Virus record (IMG/VR): IMGVR_UViG_3300037558_000988
Coordinates: 1-21,744 of that record
DNA: 21,744 nucleotides
DNA from: a virus
Strand: one strand, 5' to 3'
The notes beneath the pieces were generated by a model. That model saw only the letters and a list, made by a program, of their open reading frames with translations, did not search any database and was not told where the DNA came from. Of this stretch, positions 5,678 to 13,860 are shown in pieces (position 1 is the first letter of the stretch; each line of letters begins with the position of its first letter). The position numbers and the translations under genes are program-made.

Positions 5678-8183
5678 ATAAGCGAATGCCATATTTTGCT
5701 TGAAGCTCAAGCATTTTTAAGTCTGTCTGAGTTTTCAAGCGATCCATAGCCAAGTTCATTTTTTCGTCAGCCGTATCCTTGGAAACGTCAATTCTTTGTT
5801 TCGCAATTTCAGCCTCCAACAGCTTTTCGTTGGCCCGCGCCTCTTCTTTCTGCGCAAACTGATCCTGATCTTGTTGCATTTCAGCAGTCCGAATATCCAG
5901 CTCCTGTTGACGAATCGCCACTAGCGGATCTTCTGCACCACCCTGACCGATGCTTAGCAAAAGTTCTTGAGTGAGCTGGGCCAAAATAGGCGCGGAAACT
6001 TGCTCAATCATCGCCGTCATTTCTTGTTGCATCGGCGCCAAGACTTCAGGCGGCACTTGGCCAGATTGCGCCAACTGCTCCATTTGTTCTATCTGCTGAA
6101 GAACCTCAGGGGGCAGTTGCTGTGTAGCCATGTCAGTGGCCATAAATTGCAAGTGTTGCATCATGTGGGCAATAATCGTGCCCTGCAATGGCGGCTGTCC
6201 CTTCACAAGCTCTGTAAGAAAAAGACTCCGGTGCGCGTCAACGTGCGCCCTGTGGTTCTGCTGTGGGAAGGCCGTCGCAGGCGTGCCAATCATAAATCCA
6301 GAGTTCTCGATCCCTGCATCCACCACTTGCGGCGGAGGCGGTGGAGCTGGCGGCTGAAGCAAGCCCTCTACGTTATCAATGCCCAGCGCCGCATACATTC
6401 GCCTATAAGCCTCATACATTCCCTGTGGGCCATGTATTTGCGGATTCGACTGAACAAGCTGAAGCAACTCCTGAGCCATGGTAATTCGCTGGCTCTGGCT
6501 GAAAATATTGGGATCGCTGACGGGTATTACATCTATTCGGCCATCAAAGTCTTGAACCTTGATTTCAGCCGGACCGGATCCTGTTTGATATGGATAGTCG
6601 GGGGGCAAATACTCAGCAAAAACACGGGCCAATAACTTAAATTCAATTCTTTGGCTGTAATGAAGCCGCTTATGGATTGCCGACATGACTTTTGTGCCGC
6701 GCTCCAGCAAAGCAACCGTGGTGCCTACAGGCATCGCCTGATTCATGTCGCCGACATTCATGTCAGCAATTGAGGCAAAGCGCTTACCTGACTCCACCAA
6801 AAGGCCAAGCAAGCTCATCAAAACACTACTGGGCTCTTTAATCGGCAGAGGGATTAAGTTCTCTCTAAGATTGCCACCAGTCGTGTCAATGTCTCGGAAC
6901 TCGCCCGGCTGAAGCGGCTCGTCTTCATCACGGATGCGCATACCGCGAGCCTTAAAGCCCGCGGGAAGATTTGCCAATGTTCCAGCATCAATTAATTGCC
7001 GTAAAATAGAGGTGCTGGCCTTTGCAAGACCGCCAATCATGTGGCTTAGACCAAGGCCATAAAAGCCAAGGCCCGGCAAGAACTTGTACTGTACAAAATA
7101 ATTTATCTTAGTTTTAAGGGCGTCAGTTTCGAGGTAATTTCTCCTAATAGAGAGCACCTTCTGACTGACGTCATCAATTGTCACGATATAAGGCAATTTT
7201 AAGCCGGTCGGCTGGCCGTCCACGCCAACGTCCTCAAAACCAACAATATCTAGGACCGTGTGAACCTCATACACCGTATGATCTCGGGTATTCTTTCCGC
7301 TAGGCTCCATGCCCTCGATTGAATCAATCTCTTCTTCGATCTCTGATCGTGAGAATCCGTATCCGCCATCAGAAATGTCTATGTCTGCGTAGAAGCCATT
7401 AAGCTGTTGCTTGCGGATCTCGTTTTTTGACATTTGCAAGACGTGAGTGACACGCTCAGCAGTAAAAAGATCGGAAGCCTCGTAAGGGACAATTAAATCT
7501 TGCGGCTCGATAAATTTTGACATGGCTCGATTGACGGCCGTGTCAAAGTATACTTTTTTGAACGCAGATCCTGCCAAAGGCAAATAGAACAAAAGCATAT
7601 CCAGCTCAGGGTCAAACTCCTGCATCACATTTAGGATGTAGAAGTTCATAAACTCCTCTACCCTAGAAGCCTGAGCGTCTGATTCGGGGGTGCGAGCACC
7701 GACCACCTCTGTTTTAACAGGGCCCTTTGGTGGCAACATCTCTTTATATGCCTGCGCTTGAAACTGAGTGACAGCCTCCGCAAGAATTGGATGAATAACG
7801 CCAGTTGAGCCTTGGAATGGCGAAGATCGAGCCTCATCAAATTTCATGCCTAAATACTTCAGGCCGTCAACGTAAGTTTTTTCCCAGTCGGCACGACTTT
7901 CTTTGTCTGACTCAATCCCTGCCAAAATCTCTTTTGAGATGACCATAAGGTCCGTATCATCGATTTCTTCAACTAAATTAGCACTGAAGTCCATCTGCGG
8001 CGCTTCCATGGGCGGCGCGTCTATCTCTTCGTCGACAAAAATTGCATCGTCCGCGACTAAGATCTCGGCCGCGGCTCGAATCTGATCTTGGCGGGACGGG
8101 TCTGGGATTACCTCCATCGCGTTGCCCATGGGCATCACATTTGGGTCTGAGTCGGTGCCGAGTTCTCTTTTTTCAATAGCCAT
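5676..8183 (-). CDS. portal protein (large, P22-like type)
   Basis: An 835-residue protein forming the dodecameric DNA-entry vertex. Support: its place immediately after the large terminase, its size, and family-type segments. These include SRADWEKTYVDGLKYLGMKF and SSPFQGSTGVIHPILAEAVT near the N-terminus, LDMLLFYLPLAGSAFKKVYFD, and PVGTTVALLERGTKVMSAIH in the second half. A proline run (PPAPPPPP) lies near residue 611. After it comes a Gln/Met-rich helical region, and the last 75 residues are a charged helix (EARANEKLLEAEIAKQRIDV). P22 portal also ends in a long helical barrel. The start overlaps the terminase stop as TAATG. A podovirus-type assignment is likely but not proven. Confidence 0.9.
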   Translation of the reverse strand: MAIEKRELGTDSDPNVMPMGNAMEVIPDPSRQDQIRAAAEILVADDAIFVDEEIDAPPMEAPQMDFSANLVEEIDDTDLMVISKEILAGIESDKESRADWEKTYVDGLKYLGMKFDEARSSPFQGSTGVIHPILAEAVTQFQAQAYKEMLPPKGPVKTEVVGARTPESDAQASRVEEFMNFYILNVMQEFDPELDMLLFYLPLAGSAFKKVYFDTAVNRAMSKFIEPQDLIVPYEASDLFTAERVTHVLQMSKNEIRKQQLNGFYADIDISDGGYGFSRSEIEEEIDSIEGMEPSGKNTRDHTVYEVHTVLDIVGFEDVGVDGQPTGLKLPYIVTIDDVSQKVLSIRRNYLETDALKTKINYFVQYKFLPGLGFYGLGLSHMIGGLAKASTSILRQLIDAGTLANLPAGFKARGMRIRDEDEPLQPGEFRDIDTTGGNLRENLIPLPIKEPSSVLMSLLGLLVESGKRFASIADMNVGDMNQAMPVGTTVALLERGTKVMSAIHKRLHYSQRIEFKLLARVFAEYLPPDYPYQTGSGPAEIKVQDFDGRIDVIPVSDPNIFSQSQRITMAQELLQLVQSNPQIHGPQGMYEAYRRMYAALGIDNVEGLLQPPAPPPPPQVVDAGIENSGFMIGTPATAFPQQNHRAHVDAHRSLFLTELVKGQPPLQGTIIAHMMQHLQFMATDMATQQLPPEVLQQIEQMEQLAQSGQVPPEVLAPMQQEMTAMIEQVSAPILAQLTQELLLSIGQGGAEDPLVAIRQQELDIRTAEMQQDQDQFAQKEEARANEKLLEAEIAKQRIDVSKDTADEKMNLAMDRLKTQTDLKMLELQAKYGIRL

Positions 8184-9667
8184 TAGTAGTAAACCTTTCT
8201 GTCACGTCTCATTGGGTGCATTTCCACTTGGTAATCATCGCCAAGTGACAGAAAACCGCCCTGCCTGAACCTCATCAAGGCCATTGTTGCAGAGTCACAA
8301 TAGTCATCGTGGTCCCCGTAAGGAAATGAGGCCATCTCCTCGATCACCTCTTCTGCAAAACCTTCATCTGGTGCCCACACCATGCCAGATTCGAAAATCG
8401 GGGCCACAGAGTTCATCCTTGCAATCTTATCCTGCCCTCGCGACGGTGTATAGGCAGTAACAGGGATGCCAATGCGGCGCAATTCTTGCGTCAGCGGTGT
8501 GCCGCTGGCCTTTGCCTCTATTAATACGCAATCTGGCTCCCAATATTTGTATTCCTCCCAAGCCAACTTCTTCAGCTCGGGAAAGTCGACCCTGACTCGT
8601 TTTGCATCAAGCAAAATAAGCGAATCAGGCTCACTATCTCCGGGACTGAACACCGCCCAAGTCGTTATTGCGCTGTAGTCGGCAGTTTCTTTTTTGGAAA
8701 ACGCCGTGTCGTAGCTTTGAATTACATATTCGTATTCTGGAACGTAATCTTTTTCCCACTTATTCCACCATTCGCGCTTCACGATGGAGCCTTCCTCCGC
8801 CGTGGGGTCTTGCATCCACTGAGCGTTCCATTTGGCTAGAGGCAAAGAAGCCTTAACAGACAAAAGCTCCTCTTTTTTCCAATATTCTGGCCATAATGGC
8901 GTATCTGATTCAGGCATGATTGCTGGAAACTCAACGATCTCCCATTGGTCGGCATAATCGTCGCCCTGCTTCTTTAAAACACGACCTACGAGGTCTTTTG
9001 TGCTCCAGCGGGTCATTACTATGACAATAATTCCGCCCGGCTGTAGCCGCTGACGGGGGCCAGAGGTGTACCATTCGTACACCGAATCCATGGCGTTTGG
9101 GCTCAAGGCATCTTGTTCAGATACAGGATCATCGATTATTAGCAAATCGGCGCCGCGGCCTGTAATTGCACCCCCCACACCCGCGTAAAACGATTCGCCG
9201 CCCTTGCTCGTAGTCCATCTACCGGCCGATTTGTTATCGGCTTGTAGCTTCAGGTCTGGGAAAACCGTCTGATATTCATCGGAATCAATGATATTCCGCA
9301 CTCTACGGCCAAATCTGACGGCCAATTCAGCAGTGTGGGTGGTCTGAATAATCTTGAGATCGCCTCTGAGCCCCATCATCCATGCTGGAAAGAAGGTTGA
9401 GGCAAATTCAGACTTGGTGTGACGCGGAGGCAGGCAGACTATAAGTCTTTTGAGCTTTCCCTCGGCAATTCTATTGAATTTCTCGCCAATAATGCGGTGG
9501 TGCCGCCCCTCGACAAACTCGGACCACTGGCTTTTTACAAAGCGAATAAAATCTTTTTGACAATCTTCCCGTTTCTCAATAGTTTCGTAACGATTGAGCA
9601 GGGCCAGCGCCTCTTGCTTCTCTTGGTCAGAAAGAATATCAAAGTCTTTGAGCGCGAGATTAGACAT
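8183..9667 (-). CDS. terL: terminase large subunit (packaging ATPase-nuclease)
   Basis: A 494-residue packaging motor. ATPase motifs: Walker A-like LPPRHTKS at residues 79-86, Walker B LLIIDD at 175-180, and the coupling motif MTRW at 218-221. Nuclease (RNase H-like) acidic residues: D320 in QSYDTAF, E384 in VLIEAKASG, and the HDDYCDS cluster at 453-459. It couples ATP hydrolysis to DNA translocation into the prohead and cuts the concatemer. The start ATG overlaps the end of the lysozyme gene by eight bases, and the stop overlaps the portal start. No small terminase subunit is recognisable nearby; it may lie outside the window. All key residues look intact. Confidence 0.95.
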   Translation of the reverse strand: MSNLALKDFDILSDQEKQEALALLNRYETIEKREDCQKDFIRFVKSQWSEFVEGRHHRIIGEKFNRIAEGKLKRLIVCLPPRHTKSEFASTFFPAWMMGLRGDLKIIQTTHTAELAVRFGRRVRNIIDSDEYQTVFPDLKLQADNKSAGRWTTSKGGESFYAGVGGAITGRGADLLIIDDPVSEQDALSPNAMDSVYEWYTSGPRQRLQPGGIIVIVMTRWSTKDLVGRVLKKQGDDYADQWEIVEFPAIMPESDTPLWPEYWKKEELLSVKASLPLAKWNAQWMQDPTAEEGSIVKREWWNKWEKDYVPEYEYVIQSYDTAFSKKETADYSAITTWAVFSPGDSEPDSLILLDAKRVRVDFPELKKLAWEEYKYWEPDCVLIEAKASGTPLTQELRRIGIPVTAYTPSRGQDKIARMNSVAPIFESGMVWAPDEGFAEEVIEEMASFPYGDHDDYCDSATMALMRFRQGGFLSLGDDYQVEMHPMRRDRKVYY

Positions 9668-10103
9668 CCTGCCAATCGAGCCCCTGCCATAGCAAGCCCT
9701 CGGCCTTCCGGCGCCTTTTCAAGCCCTCCAAGACCTCGCCGCCCGATCTATTCCAGCGGGCCATTTGAAACGGCACCTCTTCGTACATACCAAGGTTTAG
9801 TTTGCTGAGCAAGGTGCTTTTTTTAAGGTTTGTGGGGCCCAAATTGAAAGTCCACGCCACTAAGGCATCAAATTGATCTTGATTGAGGCTTACCTCAACA
9901 AGTTTGTCGACGTAATCCTCAAATTCTTTCAAGTCTTCAAGCAAAAGATATTCAGCCTTCTCAAGAGTAATTTCGTCGCCTTCGGCCACGCCTCTTGTGT
10001 GACCATATCCAATTGTCCACACATTTGCACTACATTGGTATGCTTTTGTCTCACATCCTTCAAAATGTTTTATAAGGTCAATGCCTTCTTGCGACGTTCT
10101 CAT
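9660..10103 (-). CDS. endolysin, T4/P21-type lysozyme (GH24)
   Basis: A 147-residue muramidase that cleaves the glycan strands of peptidoglycan. The GH24 catalytic spacing is exact: E15 in KHFEG, C24, then T30 in VWTIGYGH, i.e. E-8-C-5-T, where Cys replaces the Asp of T4 lysozyme as in many relatives. A GH24 C-terminal segment is seen (FDALVAWTFNLG, then LKRRRKAEGLLW). There is no signal peptide or SAR membrane anchor at the N-terminus, so release needs a holin. The start overlaps the upstream membrane-protein stop as ATGA, pairing the two as a holin-lysozyme unit. The stop overlaps the terminase start. Confidence 0.93.
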   Translation of the reverse strand: MRTSQEGIDLIKHFEGCETKAYQCSANVWTIGYGHTRGVAEGDEITLEKAEYLLLEDLKEFEDYVDKLVEVSLNQDQFDALVAWTFNLGPTNLKKSTLLSKLNLGMYEEVPFQMARWNRSGGEVLEGLKRRRKAEGLLWQGLDWQDV

Positions 10104-10303
10104 TCTTTTTTACCTGAGCCAAGAAATAAGCCAAAAGAGCCGGTAAGCGCTCCCGTCATCACGCTAACCAAGGCGGCTTGTTCTGGGTTTGGATCGGGCA
10201 AGTCCATAAACCACTCAACAACCCGATAGGTCATAATGATCATCACAAACATGACCATCCGCGGAAGTATGCGCCAGCGGTCCAGAAGCTCTGGAGAAAG
10301 CAT
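10100..10303 (-). CDS. putative holin (two membrane segments)
   Basis: A 67-residue protein with a polar start (MLSPELLDRWRILPR), a first hydrophobic segment at about residues 15-32 (MVMFVMIIMTYRVVEWF), a short Pro/Asp loop (DLPDPNPEQ), a second hydrophobic segment at about 43-62 (ALVSVMTGALTGSFGLFLG), and a basic end (SGKKE). Two membrane segments and a charged tail fit a class II-like holin. The 'LLDRWRILPR' start is one I remember from putative holins of marine phages. Its stop overlaps the lysozyme ATG, the strongest context for a holin role. It competes with the 3TM holin at 10691-11062 for that role. Confidence 0.75.
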   Translation of the reverse strand: MLSPELLDRWRILPRMVMFVMIIMTYRVVEWFMDLPDPNPEQAALVSVMTGALTGSFGLFLGSGKKE

Positions 10304-10306
10304 TAT

Positions 10307-10447
10307 TTAAAACACCAATAAAGCCGCAATTAATACGCTCAAAGAAACGACAGAAACAAAAAGCCACCCAGCCTGCGTTTCTGTAAGGTGCATGACCCGA
10401 GACTTAATTGTTTTTCCAGTTTTTGATATAAATTCTTCGAAAATCAT
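10307..10447 (-). CDS. 46-residue single-pass membrane protein
   Basis: A short gene read directly from the sequence. It starts MIFEEFISKTGKTIKSRVMH and continues LTETQAGWLFVSVVS and LSVLIAALLVF, ending in a stop three bases before the next gene. The first half is polar and slightly basic; the second half (about residues 27-46) is one membrane helix reaching the C-terminus. Upstream is GGGAGATGTGG, an acceptable ribosome site with a longish spacer. Tight packing on both sides and the ribosome site favour a real gene. It may be an antiholin, pinholin or accessory lysis protein, but nothing decides which. Confidence 0.6.
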   Translation of the reverse strand: MIFEEFISKTGKTIKSRVMHLTETQAGWLFVSVVSLSVLIAALLVF

Positions 10448-10462
10448 TATTCCACATCTCCC

Positions 10463-10687
10463 TCAAGCGTAAGTGTCTATTGCCCTGCCCTTAGTAACAT
10501 CAGTCGAAGGCGTTGTATCAACAGATGTAGGTTGGAATTTCACCTTCGCAGATTCGGCAGGGATTTGAGCATTATTCAAGGTAGTGGGATCGAGCGCAGG
10601 ATTGGCCGCACCCGCAACAATGCCGGTGGCTTTCTGCATCATGTTGGGCCACTTAACACCACCTACCTGTAAAGGATCAGTAGCCAT
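10463..10687 (-). CDS. small protein of unknown function
   Basis: A 74-residue protein beginning MATDPLQVGGVKWPNMMQKA. It has a short Ala/Gly-rich, mildly hydrophobic stretch (TGIVAGAANPALDP, about residues 21-34) and a Thr/Pro/Asp-rich, probably disordered C-terminus (VDTTPSTDVTKGRAIDTY). No membrane helix is long enough, and no motif is recognised. It sits between a 3TM holin and the 46-residue membrane protein, with only a few bases on each side. The ribosome site is weak (AGGCAAATAACGC before the ATG). The operon position suggests a lysis or structural accessory, without evidence. Confidence 0.6.
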   Translation of the reverse strand: MATDPLQVGGVKWPNMMQKATGIVAGAANPALDPTTLNNAQIPAESAKVKFQPTSVDTTPSTDVTKGRAIDTYA

Positions 10688-10690
10688 GCG

Positions 10691-11062
10691 TTATTTGCCT
10701 ATGCCTTTTACCCGCTCGAACGACCTTGCTCCGCCCAAGCCGAGCATTCCAAGAAGCAGTGGCATCATTACGCCCGCGTCCGCTTGGGGTATTTCCACAC
10801 CAAATCCTGCGGCGATTGGTGCTATCAAAAAGTTGACCATTAGGCCCAAAACGCAGGTGTATCCAGCTAAAGGGCGCCAGCTTGACTGAAACCAGTTGCC
10901 CTTGGCGTCTAATTTCAACACCTCGATTTGTTCCAATGCGATTTGCTGAGCGTGTTTCTCTGACATTGTTGCAATGTCGTGAGCGAGCTTCGCTTTTTCA
11001 TCAGCGTCGGGAATAAACTTATCAAGCAGTCCCGCGACGGGGCCGATCAGTGCCTGTAACAT
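10691..11062 (-). CDS. 3TM holin of the gene-transfer-agent type
   Basis: A 123-residue protein with the layout of the 'holin of 3TMs, for gene-transfer release' family: an amphipathic N-terminus with LLDKFIPDADEKAKLAHDI, a helical linker (QQIALEQIEVLKLDAKG), the hallmark NWFQSSWRPLAGYTCVLGLM at residues 56-75, a second membrane stretch (VNFLIAPIAAGFG), and PLLLGMLGLGGARSFERVKG at 101-120. Such proteins form inner-membrane lesions that release the endolysin. The start overlaps the upstream gene's stop as TAATG. Family assignment is from remembered motifs and is fairly secure. Whether this or the 10100-10303 protein triggers lysis is open. Confidence 0.85.
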   Translation of the reverse strand: MLQALIGPVAGLLDKFIPDADEKAKLAHDIATMSEKHAQQIALEQIEVLKLDAKGNWFQSSWRPLAGYTCVLGLMVNFLIAPIAAGFGVEIPQADAGVMMPLLLGMLGLGGARSFERVKGIGK

Positions 11063-11274
11063 TATTTTTCATCCTTGGGCAAAAATCGCCCTTTAGCGTC
11101 CCGTTGAGGTTTTTTTCTGAGCATCCGCTGGACTGTCTCAGTCTCCCAAATTCTAATCGCAGTCCAAATGATGGTAAAAAGTGCGGCCAGAGGGGGCAAC
11201 AAAGCCGCCACCGTGCCGACTGCGGTGGCCACCGAAATAGTGTCTATGACTTGTTTCATACTGTCGTCCATCAT
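11062..11274 (-). CDS. small membrane protein, candidate holin/antiholin
   Basis: A 70-residue protein. A hydrophobic region spans about residues 13-42 (ISVATAVGTVAALLPPLAAL, then FTIIWTAIRIW), with a PP kink that could give one bent or two short membrane segments. It is followed by ETETVQRMLRKKPQRDAKGR and a charged end. The basic cytosolic tail fits a holin-like protein with the C-terminus inside. Two ATG codons are adjacent (11274 and 11271); the first has GAG five bases before it. Similar 'TIIWTAIRIWET' proteins occur in marine phages as I recall. The stop overlaps the 3TM holin start, so the two are translated together. Confidence 0.7.
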   Translation of the reverse strand: MMDDSMKQVIDTISVATAVGTVAALLPPLAALFTIIWTAIRIWETETVQRMLRKKPQRDAKGRFLPKDEK

Positions 11275-11347
11275 TTTTTCTCGCCTGCACTCCCAGATGA
11301 AGACTTTCGGTAACTATTGACAGAGCAAAATCATTGTTTGCGTCAGC

Positions 11348-11458
11348 TTATATGATCCAAGTAATCGCAATACAAATCAAGCCTGTCATTGCCATCGCGA
11401 GGAGTCCAACGGCAATTGCTGAGCCAATCAAGAGCGCTTCAAGCCTGTCGCTACCCAT
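11348..11458 (-). CDS. 36-residue single-pass membrane peptide
   Basis: A very short gene read directly from the sequence: MGSDRLEALLIGSAIAVGLL, then AMAMTGLICIAITWII, and a stop. After nine polar residues nearly the whole chain is one membrane helix. The ATG has a good ribosome site (CGGAGA, with GGAG seven bases upstream), and it fills what would otherwise be a gap between two genes. Size and build resemble pinholin-like or regulatory membrane peptides. With the neighbouring 70- and 123-residue membrane proteins it forms a dense membrane-protein cluster. Existence is likely; function is unknown. Confidence 0.6.
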   Translation of the reverse strand: MGSDRLEALLIGSAIAVGLLAMAMTGLICIAITWII

Positions 11459-11481
11459 TATTTTCTCCGATCCTTTTGGGG

Positions 11482-11952
11482 CTACTCTTCTAAATTAAGT
11501 GGGTTATCAAGAATCCTTTGTATGCGCTCTTCTAAATCATCTCGCATCACCCTTAGCTCATTGTTTACTTCTCTAAGGCTGTCGTTCACCCTTTCCTCAA
11601 GGGCGTAAACGTCATCTCTCATCTCTCTGGTAGCCTCCGCCACCGTGTCATCAGTGCTTCTGGCAATTGACTCTACAGTGTCTATATCAGCCTGTAGGCG
11701 GTCTAATTCTCTCTCCAGAGCCGTAATCAAAGAATCAACATTGCCTATCTTTGTATCAATGACGGCCAAAGCCTCGTCATATTCGCTGAAGTCAGGTGAG
11801 ACGTATTCCGTTATGGCCTGCTCTGCCGTGAGTAATCGTTGATATAGCTCAAAGCCACCCCACATGGCGGCTAAAATGCTACCCGCAAACGGTATAGCAA
11901 GCAGGAGCTTGCCACCCGAAACCTTTAGCCCCGCAAACTCTACCTCTGCCAC
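11482..11952 (-). CDS. membrane-anchored coiled-coil protein, inner-spanin-like
   Basis: A 156-residue protein with a GTG start that overlaps the upstream gene by 13 bases. Residues 12-36 (SGGKLLLAIPFAGSILAAMW and on) form one membrane segment. From about residue 55 to 148 the chain is a long acidic coiled coil (IGNVDSLITALERELDRLQA, then later LREVNNELRVMRDDLEERIQ). A short N-terminal anchor plus a periplasmic coiled coil of about this length is the build of an inner-membrane spanin such as lambda Rz (153 residues), and the gene lies beside the lysis genes. No outer lipoprotein partner with a lipobox is visible. Similar proteins in marine phages are called coil-containing proteins, so the spanin role is an inference. 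Confidence 0.75.
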   Translation of the reverse strand: MAEVEFAGLKVSGGKLLLAIPFAGSILAAMWGGFELYQRLLTAEQAITEYVSPDFSEYDEALAVIDTKIGNVDSLITALERELDRLQADIDTVESIARSTDDTVAEATREMRDDVYALEERVNDSLREVNNELRVMRDDLEERIQRILDNPLNLEE

Positions 11953-13859
11953 TGGATGTCCACCAATTCGTTAAATGTTTCCGATCCCCCCAGCCTCAGT
12001 AGGCCAAAAGGATCAACCCGTGGTGCGTTTTTAGGGTAAACCTGAGTGTTTTTATAAAATTCTCCACGGTCAGTAAGGTTTACATCCTGATATTGGTCGA
12101 ATTTAGGATTGCTAGATATTAAAAACACCGCAACGCTTTGGTCTGTAAACCCGCCTGTATCCGACAGCGTTTCCAGTTGCTGATCCATGCTCTTGTCAAT
12201 TTGCACTTCGCTCATGGTTTTTAAGGCTACCGTGGCCTTTTGCACCATCGTTTGCTCTTGGATAGTTGGATCATCAATCTCAAAGCGGCTAAAGTCTGGC
12301 GGCTGTGCACTCAAAAACTGCCCAACACTTTGGCCTGACGCAATAGCATCATCAAAATCATCCTCAAACTGCTCTTGAGATGGGGGTGCAAAATTAACAG
12401 ATGTCATTACATTAAGCTGTTGTGGTTGTGTTTGTTGAGATAATGTCTGTGCAATTTGAGTTTCTTTTGCTTTAAAACCCCAGTAATTAGCCCCGTTCAT
12501 TTGATTGCCTGACTGGCCGTCAACTTCGAAAGTTTGTTGCATTGCTTGAGGCTGTTGTTGACCTTGCGATGCCCTCGCTCTTTGATCTGGCTGTTGGTTA
12601 GCAAGTGATAGCGCAATCCCCATCACATCAACCGCTGGCCTTACCGCCGCCCGTACAGCCTCAGCCGCTGGCTCTACTCGCGTTTCCGAGGCAACGTCTA
12701 TGGGAGCTACCTTTCTTTGCACAGCAACTGGCCTTGGCTCAACAGCTTCTTGCGCTCTGGCAGGCTCAGGGCGAGGCTCTTTCGTGACTCGAACGACCTC
12801 AGCCATAACCTCTTCGGAAGTCGCTTCCCTAACCCGAAAAACCTGTGCAGGCTCTTTCTTGATTTCTAATAACTCTTCTGGATCCTCAAGCATAAGAGGC
12901 TCGTCACTTATTTGAGGGTTGCCCTGAACAGAAGACTCACCCCGCATTTGCCGTTCGGTTTGAGCGGGAGGCTCACCCGACATTTGCGGCATATCTTGAG
13001 GAGGAGGCCCACCCTGCATTTGTGGGCGTCCTTGTGGGGGTGGAAATCCGAGCATTTCCTCTTCTTGTTGAGTTTGTTGGTAGACCTGTTGAGGCTCGAT
13101 ATGCTTCATAACCCTTGGCCTTCCAGTAGCATCAGGCTCTTCTAAAAACAAAAAATCGTCGGCAGAATCTCCAAACACAGTGTTAGTTGCTTGCTCTCCA
13201 AAGGTTGGAGGCTGAGGCTCTGGAATAACGATTACCTCCTCTTCTACGGCAACATTGTCTCCGTAACCCGCACAAGACGGATCGTTTTGAGGGTTTGAGC
13301 AATCAACGACAATAGTAATTCCCGTATTTATAGGGGTGTAGATGGCAACCACCGAGGGATTTCTAACCCTTGGCCCGTAGTACCCAGCCCAGAACCCGCG
13401 ATCTACCCCGTCTATTCTTAAGCTAACGGCCTCGTAAGGGTTAGCAAAGTCATAAACTTCAGCACCACTAAAGGTCTGCCACTCTTGATTAAAGTCTTGT
13501 CGATTAAACACCTCTCGGACATCACTGTCCCCAGCCTCATTCCCAACTGCGAGAAAGGCTTGTATTTCGTCTTGAGTGCCATCGGGGTTGCCACAGTTGC
13601 CGCCAAAAGAATTGTTGCAACCGTACAAGGCATCGAACGACCAATTGAGGGTAAGAACCTGTAAGGGATCATAAGCAGGCAACACGCCCACTGCTGTTAC
13701 CTGACCCGTCTGAAAGCTATATTGATAACTGTTAGCTTCCGCTCTAAACAATACGTCGCCTACCGTTTGGGTGGCCGTAAGCAAGTTTTTTGAGGTTTCC
13801 GTTTGCCCAAGCCCTACAGAGGCGTAAAGCAGAATGACTGCGCCGATAAGCCTTTTCAT
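11940..13859 (-). CDS. secreted Pro/Gln-rich protein of unknown function
   Basis: A 639-residue protein with a Sec signal peptide (MKRLIGAVILLYASVGLGQ) and probable cleavage near residues 18-19. Residues 20-190 look beta-rich and contain Cys pairs (GCNNSFGGNCGNPDG, VDCSNPQNDPSCAGYG) that could form disulphides in the periplasm. Residues of about 210-420 are Pro/Gln/Glu-rich with repeated PPPQxxPQMxG-type units, likely disordered. The C-terminal 200 residues are more folded-looking (QFLSAQPPDFSRFEIDDPTI; SVAVFLISSNPKFDQYQDVN). I start at 13859 rather than at the longer open frame because this ATG gives the signal peptide and follows a GAGAGGCGG ribosome site. It may act in the envelope or as an exported virion protein. 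Confidence 0.75.
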   Translation of the reverse strand: MKRLIGAVILLYASVGLGQTETSKNLLTATQTVGDVLFRAEANSYQYSFQTGQVTAVGVLPAYDPLQVLTLNWSFDALYGCNNSFGGNCGNPDGTQDEIQAFLAVGNEAGDSDVREVFNRQDFNQEWQTFSGAEVYDFANPYEAVSLRIDGVDRGFWAGYYGPRVRNPSVVAIYTPINTGITIVVDCSNPQNDPSCAGYGDNVAVEEEVIVIPEPQPPTFGEQATNTVFGDSADDFLFLEEPDATGRPRVMKHIEPQQVYQQTQQEEEMLGFPPPQGRPQMQGGPPPQDMPQMSGEPPAQTERQMRGESSVQGNPQISDEPLMLEDPEELLEIKKEPAQVFRVREATSEEVMAEVVRVTKEPRPEPARAQEAVEPRPVAVQRKVAPIDVASETRVEPAAEAVRAAVRPAVDVMGIALSLANQQPDQRARASQGQQQPQAMQQTFEVDGQSGNQMNGANYWGFKAKETQIAQTLSQQTQPQQLNVMTSVNFAPPSQEQFEDDFDDAIASGQSVGQFLSAQPPDFSRFEIDDPTIQEQTMVQKATVALKTMSEVQIDKSMDQQLETLSDTGGFTDQSVAVFLISSNPKFDQYQDVNLTDRGEFYKNTQVYPKNAPRVDPFGLLRLGGSETFNELVDIQWQR

Positions 13860-13860
13860 A

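Noticed and set aside
5967-6635. 222-codon open frame on the plus strand inside the portal gene
   Set aside because: It is antisense to the well-supported portal gene, its product is His/Leu/Arg-rich with no domain, and it has no ribosome site. It is a shadow of the portal's codon bias.
11275-11347. Small gene or promoter in the 73-base gap
   Set aside because: The only minus-strand ATG frame is six codons long, and no paired -35/-10 hexamers were found.
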